Below, in pieces: positions 18,138 through 26,870 of a stretch of 64,000 bases of DNA. Source of the stretch: SKLM01 sp041687115 (GTDB lineage Bacteria > Chloroflexota > Anaerolineae > B4-G1). A model generated the notes under the pieces. The model saw only the letters and a list, made by a program, of their open reading frames with translations, did not search any database and was not told the DNA's origin. A program made the position numbers and the translations under genes. The stretch is from NCBI GenBank assembly GCA_041687115.1, contig JAWLCP010000003.1:9154-73153 (forward strand), given 5' to 3'. The stretch's first letter is position 1, and every line of letters starts with the position of its first letter.

Positions 18138-18566
18138 ATGTTTCTGGGAGAGTTCGTCCACGTCCTCGATAGTAAGGGACGCTTGACCATTCCCGCCAAG
18201 TTCCGTGCCGAACTGGACACGGGCCTTGTGGTCACTCGCGGAATCGACCGGTGCCTCGCTGTCTTCCCCAAGCCTGAATGGCAACAATTGGCCGAGCAGG
18301 TCAGCGAACTGCCGCTGACGAACCGACAGGCTCGCGCGTTCCAGCGGCTCCTCTTCGCCAACGCCTCCGAGGTCGCCCCTGACAATCAGGGGCGCGTTCT
18401 CATTCCGCCCCGTCTGCGTGAGTACGCCGCCCTTGATGGCGAGGTTGTCGTGGCCGGTCTCAACACGCATATCGAGCTGTGGAATCCGGAGGCCTGGAAT
18501 CGGGAGCGTGAGCAGTTGGAGGGGGAGGAAGTCGACATCGAGGGTTGGGCGGCCCTGGGTATCTGA
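18138..18566 (+). CDS. mraZ: Transcriptional regulator MraZ
   Basis: A 142-residue MraZ, the usual size. It has two AbrB-like halves, each with the family motif: 'LDSKGRLTIPAKFR' (about 9-22) and 'DNQGRVLIPPRLREYA' (about 82-97). It forms a ring that binds the dcw promoter, most likely the three TGGGG repeats at 18049-18073 in its own leader. An in-frame GTG at 18120 is possible, but the family begins with M-F-x-G, which fits the ATG at 18138. It is the first gene of the division/cell-wall cluster. Confidence 0.96.
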   Translation: MFLGEFVHVLDSKGRLTIPAKFRAELDTGLVVTRGIDRCLAVFPKPEWQQLAEQVSELPLTNRQARAFQRLLFANASEVAPDNQGRVLIPPRLREYAALDGEVVVAGLNTHIELWNPEAWNREREQLEGEEVDIEGWAALGI

Positions 18567-18638
18567 TCTGTGAAATCGAGGTTGGGTCATCCTTTGGTGA
18601 GCACGTTAACAGCCGGGAGAATCGGGGGGCGGCGCTAG

Positions 18639-19565
18639 ATGGCGGAGGATCACGTCCCTGTTCTCTTGCACGAGGTGGTCGCCGGTCTGCAGGTGGAACC
18701 GGGGGGACGGTACGTCGATGCGACGGTGGGAGGCGGGGGGCACGCCGCTCAGATCCTGCTGGCTTCGGCCCCCGACGGCGTGCTGCTCGGCCTGGATCGG
18801 GATCCCGCGGCGCTGGACGCGGCCGGCGCCCGACTGGCCCCAAACAAAGGTCGTTTCGAGCTCGTACATGCCTCTTTCGCCCGTCTTAGGGAGGTTGCCG
18901 AGGCTCACGAGTTCGTCCCGGTCGACGGGATCCTGTTCGATCTCGGATTATCCTCGCTCCAGCTGGCCGATGTGGGGCGTGGTTTTTCTTTCACAGCCGA
19001 TGGTCCGCTGGACATGCGGTTCGATCCGACATCGGACGGGCCAACCGCGGCCGATCTGGTGAACGAGCTCTCGGCTGACGCACTGGCTGACATTCTCTAT
19101 GAGTACGGCGAGGAGACGCAGTCGCGTCGCATCGCCAAGGCAGTCGTTGAGGCGCGGCCGATTCGCGGGACGCAGGAGCTGGTCGAGGTCATCGAAAAGG
19201 CCGTGGGACGGCGTCGCGGGCGGCTTCATCCGGCGACGCTAACATTTCAGGCGCTGCGAATTGCGGTCAACGAGGAGTTGGTGGCGTTGAAGGCCGCTCT
19301 TCCGCAAGCCGTCGAGCTTCTGGAGGCGGGCGGTCGGCTGGTCGTCATCGCTTTTCATTCTTTGGAGGACCGCATCGTCAAGCGGTTCATGCGCCGGGAG
19401 AGTAAGGATTGTATCTGTCCGCGGGAGTTGCCAATTTGCACCTGCGATCACGAGGCGTCGCTCAACGTGATCACTCGAAAGCCGATTCGCCCGAACGAGG
19501 AAGAGGTGGCGGCTAATCCTCGCTCCCGCTCGGCCCGGCTGAGAATCGCGGAACGGAAAGGGTAG
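18639..19565 (+). CDS. rsmH: 16S rRNA (cytosine-1402 N4) methyltransferase
   Basis: A 308-residue RsmH (MraW). It methylates C1402 of 16S rRNA using SAM. It begins 'HVPVLLHEVVAGL', with SAM motif 'YVDATVGGGGHA' (about 26-37), then 'FDLGLSSLQL' and 'GPLDMRFD', and ends with 'FHSLEDRIVKRFM' and a Cys-rich 'CICPRELPICTC' segment typical of the family. It sits in the canonical place after mraZ, ten bases before the ftsL-like gene. Confidence 0.97.
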   Translation: MAEDHVPVLLHEVVAGLQVEPGGRYVDATVGGGGHAAQILLASAPDGVLLGLDRDPAALDAAGARLAPNKGRFELVHASFARLREVAEAHEFVPVDGILFDLGLSSLQLADVGRGFSFTADGPLDMRFDPTSDGPTAADLVNELSADALADILYEYGEETQSRRIAKAVVEARPIRGTQELVEVIEKAVGRRRGRLHPATLTFQALRIAVNEELVALKAALPQAVELLEAGGRLVVIAFHSLEDRIVKRFMRRESKDCICPRELPICTCDHEASLNVITRKPIRPNEEEVAANPRSRSARLRIAERKG

Positions 19566-19575
19566 GTGGAGGCGG

Positions 19576-19899
19576 ATGTCCGACTTCCTGGAATGGGTCA
19601 CCCACGGGGCGAAGCGTGGACGCTTCGAGATGGACTCGCGCGCTGCGGTGGCGCTGGCTGTCATGGTTGGAACACTCACCATGGTGATGGCCCTCTACCT
19701 GATCCTCATCAGTCGGACGGCCGCCCAAGGCCGCACGATCGAGCAACTGCAGGCAGAGCTCTTTCGCCTGCAGCGGGAGAATCATCAGCTGGCGGTGGAA
19801 ATCGCGCAGGAGAGCGCCGTGCCTCGCCTCTGGGAACGGGCCCAGACGCTGGGGCTCGTGCCCGCGGAGGAGATAGAATTCGTCGGGAGATCGGAGTAG
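19576..19899 (+). CDS. ftsL: FtsL-like septum protein
   Basis: A 107-residue bitopic protein: a short basic N-terminus, one transmembrane helix ('AAVALAVMVGTLTMVMALYLIL', residues 24-45), then a coiled coil with leucine spacing ('LQAELFRLQRENHQLAVEIA', about 58-77), then a short tail. This is the layout of FtsL/DivIC-type division proteins. The sequence itself is poorly conserved, so the name rests on the layout and on position between rsmH and ftsI. GGTGGAGGCGG lies just upstream of the ATG. Confidence 0.8.
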   Translation: MSDFLEWVTHGAKRGRFEMDSRAAVALAVMVGTLTMVMALYLILISRTAAQGRTIEQLQAELFRLQRENHQLAVEIAQESAVPRLWERAQTLGLVPAEEIEFVGRSE

Positions 19900-19914
19900 T
19901 GCGCGGAGCGTTGG

Positions 19915-21651
19915 ATGGCTGAAGGACCAAGGCGACGTCTGCTCCTGTTGATCACGTTGCTGATCGGCTGCCTGATCGTGGTGATGGCTCAGCTCGTCAA
20001 GGTGCAGGTCGTCGACCATCAGTTCTACAAGACCTGGGCGCTGGAGCAGCAGGTGAGAGCGATCACCATGGACAATGCGCCCCGGGGCGTGATCACCGAT
20101 CGAGACGGGCACCTGCTGGCGGGCAACGGGGTGAGATATGCTGTTGAGGCGGCGCCCGCCTATGTGGTCGACACGGAGGCGGCGGCCGTCGAGCTGGCAT
20201 CGATGCTGCATCTGCCGGCCTCTCATCTGGAGACGCTGCTGGACAGCCGGGATGAGGACGGGGAGCTGAGGAGTTGGATCCAGATCGCTCCCTCGGTCCC
20301 CCCGGAGACGGGCGAGGCAGTTATCGATCTGGGGATCGGCGGTGTCACCGTCCGTCCGCTCTGGAGGCGCATGTATCCCGAGGACACTCTCGCCTCGCAC
20401 ACGCTGGGGTTCTCGACGATGATCACCGGATACTATGGCGTGGAGGGCTACTACGACGACTTGCTCCGTCCGGAGGTGGTGGAGTGGGTGGCCCCGGTCG
20501 ACGTCTCGAGCGTGCCGATTCCCTGGCAACCGATTCCCGGGGAACTCCCGCGGCGCGGGGTGAATCTGGAGCTGACGCTGGATCGGACCGTGCAGGCGCT
20601 GGCGGAGGAAGAGCTACGGAATGCAGTCTGGGAACACGAGGCTGAGGGCGGAACGATCATCGTCATGGAGCCGGAGACTTTCGGCGTTCTGGCGATGGCC
20701 AGCTACCCTGCCTACGATCCAGAACGGTACACCGAGTTCGCGGACGATGATCCGCCACCGTTTGAAGACCCTGCCATCAGCAAACAATATGAGCCGGGGT
20801 CGGTGTTCAAGATCCTGACGGTGGCGGCAGCGCTCGACGCGGGCATCGTGAGGCCGGAGACCGTCTACAACGACCAGGGATGGATCGAGGTGGGGGGGCA
20901 GACCATCCGCAATGCCACGGGGAAGTCCTACGGCGAATCGTCGGTGGCTGTCCTGCTGATCAAGTCTTTGAACGTGGGTGCGGCCTGGCTGAGCAAGCAG
21001 ATGGGACCGGATGTCTTCTACCGGTACCTGCAGGACTTCGGGATCGGCGAGCGAACAAACATCGACCTCGCCGGGGAGGTCACCGGGCAGTTGTGGCTGC
21101 CGGAGGACATAGAGCATTGGCATCCCTCGAACCTGGGGACGAACTCCTTCGGACAGGGGGTTGCCGTGACGCCGCTGCAGATGGTCACGGCGGTGGCGAC
21201 GGTCGCCAACGATGGGGCCCGTTTGCGTCCCCACGTCGTTGGACGCCGCATTGCCTCCGACGGAACTGTATCGGTTTATCAGCCGGTGCTAGTGGAACAA
21301 GTGATCTCGCCGGAGACGGCGCGCCAACTGACGCAGATCATGGTGCGGGTCGTGGAGGATGAGGTTACGCTGGCCAGGGTGGAGGGGTACCGGGTGGCGG
21401 GGAAGACGGGCACCGCTCAGATCCCGATTCCCGGAGGATACGCGAGGGAGGGCACGATCGCGACGTTCGCAGGGTTTGGGCCGGTGCCCGATCCGGAGCT
21501 GGTGGTGCTGGTCAAGTTGGATCGTCCGCAGAGCTCGCAATGGGCGTCGATGACGGCTGCCCCGACGTTTCAACAGTTGACGTCCAGGTTGTTCACCGCT
21601 CTGGCGATCCCGCCGGAGGGGGACCGGATGGTGGCGGAGGTAAGGGAATGA
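19915..21651 (+). CDS. ftsI: Peptidoglycan transpeptidase (class B PBP, FtsI-like)
   Basis: A 578-residue class B penicillin-binding protein that cross-links septal peptidoglycan. One N-terminal transmembrane helix (about 9-27) is followed by the dimerisation domain ('PRGVITDRDGHLLA') and the transpeptidase domain. That domain holds the SxxK nucleophile motif in 'EPGSVFKIL' (Ser about 294), SLN in 'IKSLNVGAAW' (about 350) and KTG in 'VAGKTGTAQIP' (about 495). There is no PASTA domain at the C-terminus. The stop codon overlaps the murF start (ATGA), so the two are coupled. Confidence 0.95.
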   Translation: MAEGPRRRLLLLITLLIGCLIVVMAQLVKVQVVDHQFYKTWALEQQVRAITMDNAPRGVITDRDGHLLAGNGVRYAVEAAPAYVVDTEAAAVELASMLHLPASHLETLLDSRDEDGELRSWIQIAPSVPPETGEAVIDLGIGGVTVRPLWRRMYPEDTLASHTLGFSTMITGYYGVEGYYDDLLRPEVVEWVAPVDVSSVPIPWQPIPGELPRRGVNLELTLDRTVQALAEEELRNAVWEHEAEGGTIIVMEPETFGVLAMASYPAYDPERYTEFADDDPPPFEDPAISKQYEPGSVFKILTVAAALDAGIVRPETVYNDQGWIEVGGQTIRNATGKSYGESSVAVLLIKSLNVGAAWLSKQMGPDVFYRYLQDFGIGERTNIDLAGEVTGQLWLPEDIEHWHPSNLGTNSFGQGVAVTPLQMVTAVATVANDGARLRPHVVGRRIASDGTVSVYQPVLVEQVISPETARQLTQIMVRVVEDEVTLARVEGYRVAGKTGTAQIPIPGGYAREGTIATFAGFGPVPDPELVVLVKLDRPQSSQWASMTAAPTFQQLTSRLFTALAIPPEGDRMVAEVRE

Positions 21652-23087
21652 GACCGCGGTCTCTGACGTTGAGGGACGTTCTGGAAGCTCTGATCGGGGT
21701 CCGGCCGGAGGGATTGGATCAGCGCGTGGCGGAGCCCGTGATTGATTCCCGCCAGGCCAGGCCGGGGGCGCTGTTCATCGCCTTCGAGGGCGAGAACGCT
21801 GACGGCCACGACTACGTCGGCGACGCTTTCTCAAGAGGGGCAGTTGCGGCGCTGGTCGAGCGCGAGGTGGACGCGGATGCTCAGGTCCTGGATCTTACGG
21901 GGCCGAGCGTAGCTCTGCCCGCCGACTGGTCGCTGCCCCTGGTGCTGAGGGTGGACAACACGCTGCGGGCGCTCCACAACATCGCGGCGTTCTGGCGGCG
22001 CGCGCAGGAGGGGCTGCGAGTCGTCGGGATCACGGGCAGTGTGGGGAAGACAACCACGAAGGAGCTGGCGGCCTCGGTGCTGTCGCGTCGGTACGTGACG
22101 GTCAAGAGCGAGGCCAGCTACAACAATGAGATCGGCCTGCCGCTGACGCTGCTGCGTCTGACGAGCGAGCACGAGCGTGCCGTGTTGGAGATGGGGATGT
22201 ACGACGTGGGGGAGATCTCCGATCTCGCTCGGATGGGCCAGCCGCAGATCGGCGTGGTGACGATCATCAGGCCGGTGCACATGGAGCGCGCCGGCAGTTT
22301 CGAGCGCATCGTGAGGGCGAAGACGGAGTTGGTGGAGGCACTCCCGCCCGCGCCCGACGGCACGGCGATTCTCAACTATGACGACGAGAACGTGCGGAAC
22401 ATGGCGGGATCGACGGAGGCGCGCATCTTCACATACGGGCTGTCACCCCAGGCCGATCTCTGGGCCGACCGGATTGAGGGCCTGGGGTTGGAGGGGATTC
22501 GCTTCCGCATGCACTACCAGGGGGACACGCTCCACGTGAGGGTGCCGCTGCTGGGGCGGCACTCGGTCCACACCGCGCTGCGCGCGACGGCGGTGGGGCT
22601 GGTCGAAGGGCTGGGCTGGCAGGAGATCATCGAGGGTCTGCGTGAGGTGGAACCGTCGGCGCAGTTGCGGTTGTTTGCGGTGGCCGGCCCGCATGGTGCT
22701 ACGATCCTGGACGACACGTACAACGCGAGCCCCTCTTCGACCATCGCAGCATTGAACTTGCTCGACGAGCTCGAGGGTCGCAAGATCGCGGTGCTGGGCG
22801 ACATGCTGGAGCTGGGTGGGTACGAGCGGGAGGGACACGAGAAGGTGGGGATGCGTGCGCTGGATGTGGCCGACGTGCTCGTCACCGTTGGAAGGCTAGG
22901 GCGCATCATGGGCGAGGCCGCGGTGCGCTGGGGTATGTCGCCGGACAGGGTATACACGCTCGAGGACAATGACGAGGCCATCGATCTCTTGAGCAAGATG
23001 GTGAAGAAAGGTGACGTCGTTCTGGTGAAGGGCTCGCGGGCGTTGAAGATGGAGGAGATTGTCTCCGCGCTGAGCGCGGAGTCGTAG
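21648..23087 (+). CDS. murF: UDP-MurNAc-tripeptide:D-alanyl-D-alanine ligase
   Basis: A 479-residue MurF. It adds D-Ala-D-Ala to the UDP-MurNAc-tripeptide with ATP. 'DSRQARPGALFIAFEGENADGH' marks the N-terminal UDP-binding domain. 'GITGSVGKTTTKE' (about 126-138) is the ATP-binding loop, and 'DDTYNASPSS' (about 351) is the signature of MurF in the C-terminal domain. The ATG overlaps the ftsI stop by four bases. murE, which normally lies between ftsI and murF, is missing here. Confidence 0.96.
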   Translation: MRPRSLTLRDVLEALIGVRPEGLDQRVAEPVIDSRQARPGALFIAFEGENADGHDYVGDAFSRGAVAALVEREVDADAQVLDLTGPSVALPADWSLPLVLRVDNTLRALHNIAAFWRRAQEGLRVVGITGSVGKTTTKELAASVLSRRYVTVKSEASYNNEIGLPLTLLRLTSEHERAVLEMGMYDVGEISDLARMGQPQIGVVTIIRPVHMERAGSFERIVRAKTELVEALPPAPDGTAILNYDDENVRNMAGSTEARIFTYGLSPQADLWADRIEGLGLEGIRFRMHYQGDTLHVRVPLLGRHSVHTALRATAVGLVEGLGWQEIIEGLREVEPSAQLRLFAVAGPHGATILDDTYNASPSSTIAALNLLDELEGRKIAVLGDMLELGGYEREGHEKVGMRALDVADVLVTVGRLGRIMGEAAVRWGMSPDRVYTLEDNDEAIDLLSKMVKKGDVVLVKGSRALKMEEIVSALSAES

Positions 23088-23103
23088 CGCAAGAACCCGA
23101 CGT

Positions 23104-24108
23104 ATGGACAGAGCACTTATTCTGGCGAGTATTTCGTTTCTACTGGCAGTGGTGTGGGGGCCACTGCTCATACGCATTCTCCGTCACTACCGGATTGGCA
23201 AGCGGATTCGCATCGATTGTCCCGACGATCACGAGAGCAAGATGGGAACACCTACGATGGGGGGCCTGATGATTGTTGTCCCCGTGATCCTGATCACGGT
23301 GGTGCTCAACATCTACAACTTGCTCGGTCGCACGGTGATCGGGCGTTCTATTCTGGTGCCACTGGGGGTGATGGTCATCTACGCTGTCATCGGAGGCCTC
23401 GACGACCTGGCGGGCGTGCGGGGTGTGCGGCGGGGTGCGGGCCTCACGGCAGTCCGCAAGCTGGTCTGGGAGATCCCTCTGACGCTGGGGATCGCGGTGG
23501 TCATGCTGGTCACGGACATCCAGTTCGCCGGGGAGGTGGGCGTGCCGGGGGTGCGGGAGATGGTCAGCGTGGGCTGGGCATGGGTCGTCTTCGCGGCGTT
23601 CGTCATCTTGGGATTTGCCAACGCCGTCAACCTGACCGACGGGCTTGATGGCCTGGCCGGGATCATTGTGGCCAGCGCGTTCGCCGCCTACGGGGTGATC
23701 GCTCAGCTGCAGGGTCAGTTCTATCTGATTCGTTTCTGCTTCACGGTGGTGGGCGCCTGTTTTGCGTTCCTTTGGTACAACGCCCATCCAGCTCAGATGT
23801 TCATGGGAGACACGGGCAGCCTGGCGCTCGGGGCGACGTTGGGCACGGTCGCATTGATGACGGGACAGTGGCTTCTCCTGCCGGTGGTGGCATTGATTCC
23901 CGTCGCCGAGACGTTGTCGGTCATTATTCAGGTTCTCTACTTCAAGTACACGAAACGCCGGTTTGGCAAGGGACGGCGGGTTTTCAAGATGGCCCCTCTG
24001 CATCACCACTTCGAGCTGCTGGGATGGTCCGAGACGCAGGTGGTGCAGCGGTTCTGGCTGGTGGAGTTGCTGGCAGCGATGGCCGGCGTCGCGCTGGCGT
24101 TGCTGTAG
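23104..24108 (+). CDS. mraY: Phospho-MurNAc-pentapeptide transferase
   Basis: A 334-residue polytopic membrane enzyme that makes lipid I on undecaprenyl phosphate. 'KMGTPTMGGLMI' (about 46-57), 'GGLDDLAG' (the paired Asp, about 98-105), 'NLTDGLDGLAG' (about 177-187) and 'MAPLHHHFELLGW' (about 297-309) are the family's catalytic and nucleotide-binding motifs in the right order. About ten transmembrane helices can be seen. Confidence 0.97.
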   Translation: MDRALILASISFLLAVVWGPLLIRILRHYRIGKRIRIDCPDDHESKMGTPTMGGLMIVVPVILITVVLNIYNLLGRTVIGRSILVPLGVMVIYAVIGGLDDLAGVRGVRRGAGLTAVRKLVWEIPLTLGIAVVMLVTDIQFAGEVGVPGVREMVSVGWAWVVFAAFVILGFANAVNLTDGLDGLAGIIVASAFAAYGVIAQLQGQFYLIRFCFTVVGACFAFLWYNAHPAQMFMGDTGSLALGATLGTVALMTGQWLLLPVVALIPVAETLSVIIQVLYFKYTKRRFGKGRRVFKMAPLHHHFELLGWSETQVVQRFWLVELLAAMAGVALALL

Positions 24109-24177
24109 GTGGCGCGGGCTGGCCGCGGATCTGGCTCGAGTTGAGAGCAGGCCGCCGCAAGCCAATATGGATCGTCT

Positions 24178-25599
24178 ATGGTAGGAGTGGGACTGGAAGG
24201 AGAGAGACTGAGAGACAAACACGTGGTGATTCTCGGTTTGGGCCGCCAGGGAGTGGCATTGGCCCGTTTCCTGGTCGGCGCCGGCGCCGAGGTGACCGCA
24301 TCTGATCTGAAGGATGAATCCGCTCTGGTCGATCAACTGGAGGAGCTGGCAGATCTGCCGATTCATTATGCGCTGGGTGAACACCCGATCCATCTGCTGG
24401 ACGACGCCGATTTCGTATGCGTCAGTGGGGGAGTGCCCCTCGGCATCCCCATCGTGGGGGAGGCGCGCGAGCGAGGTATCCCTCTCACCAACGACGCACA
24501 GATCTTCCTGGAACGTTGTCCGGCCTCGGTCATCGGCATCACCGGCTCATCCGGGAAGACGACCACGACGGCGCTGGTGGGCGAGATGTGCCGGGCGGCC
24601 GGGCTGCGCACATGGGTCGGGGGAAACATCGGCAACCCCCTCATCTCGGACCTGGACGCGATTGGACCGGGGGATCGTGTGGTGATGGAGTTGTCGAGCT
24701 TTCAGTTGGAGCTTATGCACACGAGCCCGCACATCGCGGCGGTGCTCAACATCACGCCAAACCATCTGGATCGACATGGGACGATGGAGAACTACATCGC
24801 GGCCAAGCAGAACGTGCTGGCGCATCAGACACGGGAGGACGTGGCCGTGTTGGGCTACGACGATGCCAACGCGAGGGCGCTGGCTCTGGAGACCCCGGCC
24901 CGTCTCTACTTCTTCAGCGGGGGCGCCGAGGTGGAGGCGGGGGCGTTCAAGACGAACGGTGAGCTGACGCTGCGTATGAACGGGGACGCCAGGGAGCCCA
25001 GCGAGCGGGTCGACCGTGAGATCTGCAAGGCCGCGGAGGTGCGGCTGCTTGGGGACCACAACTTGCTGAATGTGCTGGCGGCGAGCGCGTTGGCCGGGGT
25101 GGCCGGGGTGCCGTTGCAGGCAATCCGGGAGGTGGCGACAACGTTCACGGGCGTGGAGCACCGCCTGGAGCTGGTGCGTGAGCTCAAAGGCGCGCGCTGG
25201 TACGACGACTCCATCGCCACGGCTCCGGAGCGAGCGTTGGCCGCGATCCGTTCGTTCGATGAACCCATGGTGCTGCTGGCCGGTGGTCGGGACAAGGATC
25301 TGCCCTGGGAGGCCTTGGCGGACAGTACGGTGCGGCGGGTGCGCCGATTGATCACTTTCGGCGAGGCGGGCCCCATGATTACGGAGCTGGTGAGCGAGAC
25401 GATGGCGCAGGAGGGTGGAGGGGGGACCCTGGAGGGCATCTCGCGTATGGGGACGCTGGAGGAAGCTGTAGAGGAAGCTGCTCGGCTCGCCCGACCCGGC
25501 GATGTGGTGCTTCTCTCACCGGGAGGCACGAGCTTCGATGCATTTCGTGACTTTGCCGAGCGAGGGGATCGGTTCAAAGAGCTGGTGCGGGAGCTGTAG
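24178..25599 (+). CDS. murD: UDP-MurNAc-L-alanine:D-glutamate ligase
   Basis: A 473-residue MurD. It adds D-Glu to UDP-MurNAc-L-Ala. The N-terminal Rossmann motif is 'VVILGLGRQGVALARFL'. The ATP loop is 'GITGSSGKTTTTALV' (about 121-135), followed by 'MELSSFQLE' and 'NITPNHLDRHG' (about 197-207), which is diagnostic for MurD. 'GRDKDLPW' and 'LLSPGGTSFDAFRDF' lie in the C-terminal domain. It is preceded by a 69-bp gap with no clear promoter. Confidence 0.97.
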   Translation: MVGVGLEGERLRDKHVVILGLGRQGVALARFLVGAGAEVTASDLKDESALVDQLEELADLPIHYALGEHPIHLLDDADFVCVSGGVPLGIPIVGEARERGIPLTNDAQIFLERCPASVIGITGSSGKTTTTALVGEMCRAAGLRTWVGGNIGNPLISDLDAIGPGDRVVMELSSFQLELMHTSPHIAAVLNITPNHLDRHGTMENYIAAKQNVLAHQTREDVAVLGYDDANARALALETPARLYFFSGGAEVEAGAFKTNGELTLRMNGDAREPSERVDREICKAAEVRLLGDHNLLNVLAASALAGVAGVPLQAIREVATTFTGVEHRLELVRELKGARWYDDSIATAPERALAAIRSFDEPMVLLAGGRDKDLPWEALADSTVRRVRRLITFGEAGPMITELVSETMAQEGGGGTLEGISRMGTLEEAVEEAARLARPGDVVLLSPGGTSFDAFRDFAERGDRFKELVREL

Positions 25600-25637
25600 C
25601 GAGGTTGTCGCGAGGCTGAGTGCGTGGGGGACGGATG

Positions 25638-26870
25638 ATGAGTAAGAAGGCTCAGTGGATACAAGGGGACCCGGACTACGTCCTGATCCTGACGGTTGCT
25701 GGCTTGGTCATCGCCGGGCTGATGATTGTCTACAGCGCCACGTTCGACTGGTCCTACCAGGACCATGGAAGCTCGCTCCAGATCACGCTGAACCAGGCGC
25801 GATGGGTGGGGTTGGGTGCGGTGGCCCTCATCGTGCTGACGTTCATTCCCTATGACTGGTTGGAGAAGGCGGCGGTGCCGATCATGGGAGCGACCCTGCT
25901 CTCACTGCTCCTGGTGCTCCTGATCGGGCATAAGCGTTTCGGCGCGCAGCGGTCGTTTCTGGGCGGCTCAGTTCACCCCGGCGAGTTGGCGAAGCTCTCG
26001 TTGGTGATCTACATCGCTGCCTGGCTTTCGTCGAAGGGCGAGCAGATTCGGGACGTGACGTACGGAATGATCCCGTTTGCCGTGCTGATCGGTGTGGTGG
26101 CCGGCTTGATCGTGGCACAACCGGACATAGGGACGGCGATACTGATCTCCGTGACGTCCCTTGCGGTATTCTTCTTTGCTGGTGCCGATATCTTCCAGCT
26201 CGCCATCGGCGGTGCCGTGAGCGTGGCCACGTTTGCGTTCTTCATCACCAAGTTCCCGCACGCCTCCGATCGCATTTCTGACTGGCTGAAGGTATGGCGG
26301 AGCCCGGAGTTGGCTGGATATCAGATGAAACAGACGCTCATCGCTCTGGGCAGCGGAGGGCCGTTCGGCGTTGGGCTGGGGCAGGGTCAGCAGAAGCTGG
26401 GCTATCTGCCGACGCCACACACGGATACCATCTTCGCCGTGGTAGGTGAGGAGGCCGGTCTCGTGGGGTGTCTCATCCTGATCGGGCTCTACGCGGTGTT
26501 TGCCTACCGGGGTTTCAAGATCACGATGGACGCGCAGGAACCGTTTGCAGCCTTGCTGGCGTGTGGCGTGACGTGCTGGATCACGTTCCAGGCCCTGATC
26601 AACGTGGGTGTCGTCACCGGCCTGATTCCGTTCACCGGCATGGCATTGCCGTTCGTCAGTTGCGGTGGATCGTCAATGGTGACGTCGCTGGCGGGTGTGG
26701 GGGTGCTGCTCAGCGTATCGCGTGGCAGACGCCTGGGCGACCGTGTCAGCAAGCGCACCACCAGGGGGGAGGGAACCCGCCAGTATGCGTATCTGGGTAG
26801 CCGGGGGGGGGACCGGAGGACACGTGTATCCCGGTCTCGCCGTCGTCCAGGCGCTTCGCGCCGCCGATAA
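25638..26870 (+). CDS. ftsW: Septal peptidoglycan polymerase FtsW (SEDS)
   Basis: A 410-residue SEDS protein with ten transmembrane helices, the septal glycosyltransferase partner of FtsI. Recognisable motifs are 'GAQRSFLGGSVHPGELAKLSLVIY', 'VAQPDIGTAI', 'GEEAGLVGC' and 'TGMALPFVSCGGSSMV'. ATG codons at 25635 and 25638 are both possible. The last 29 residues are encoded within the beginning of murG (86-bp overlap) and are strongly basic (Arg/Ser-rich), a tail forced by the overlap. Confidence 0.95.
   Translation: MSKKAQWIQGDPDYVLILTVAGLVIAGLMIVYSATFDWSYQDHGSSLQITLNQARWVGLGAVALIVLTFIPYDWLEKAAVPIMGATLLSLLLVLLIGHKRFGAQRSFLGGSVHPGELAKLSLVIYIAAWLSSKGEQIRDVTYGMIPFAVLIGVVAGLIVAQPDIGTAILISVTSLAVFFFAGADIFQLAIGGAVSVATFAFFITKFPHASDRISDWLKVWRSPELAGYQMKQTLIALGSGGPFGVGLGQGQQKLGYLPTPHTDTIFAVVGEEAGLVGCLILIGLYAVFAYRGFKITMDAQEPFAALLACGVTCWITFQALINVGVVTGLIPFTGMALPFVSCGGSSMVTSLAGVGVLLSVSRGRRLGDRVSKRTTRGEGTRQYAYLGSRGGDRRTRVSRSRRRPGASRRR

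Noticed and set aside
23140..24393. 417-codon minus-strand frame across mraY and murD
   Set aside because: His/Gln-rich antisense shadow of two well-conserved genes.
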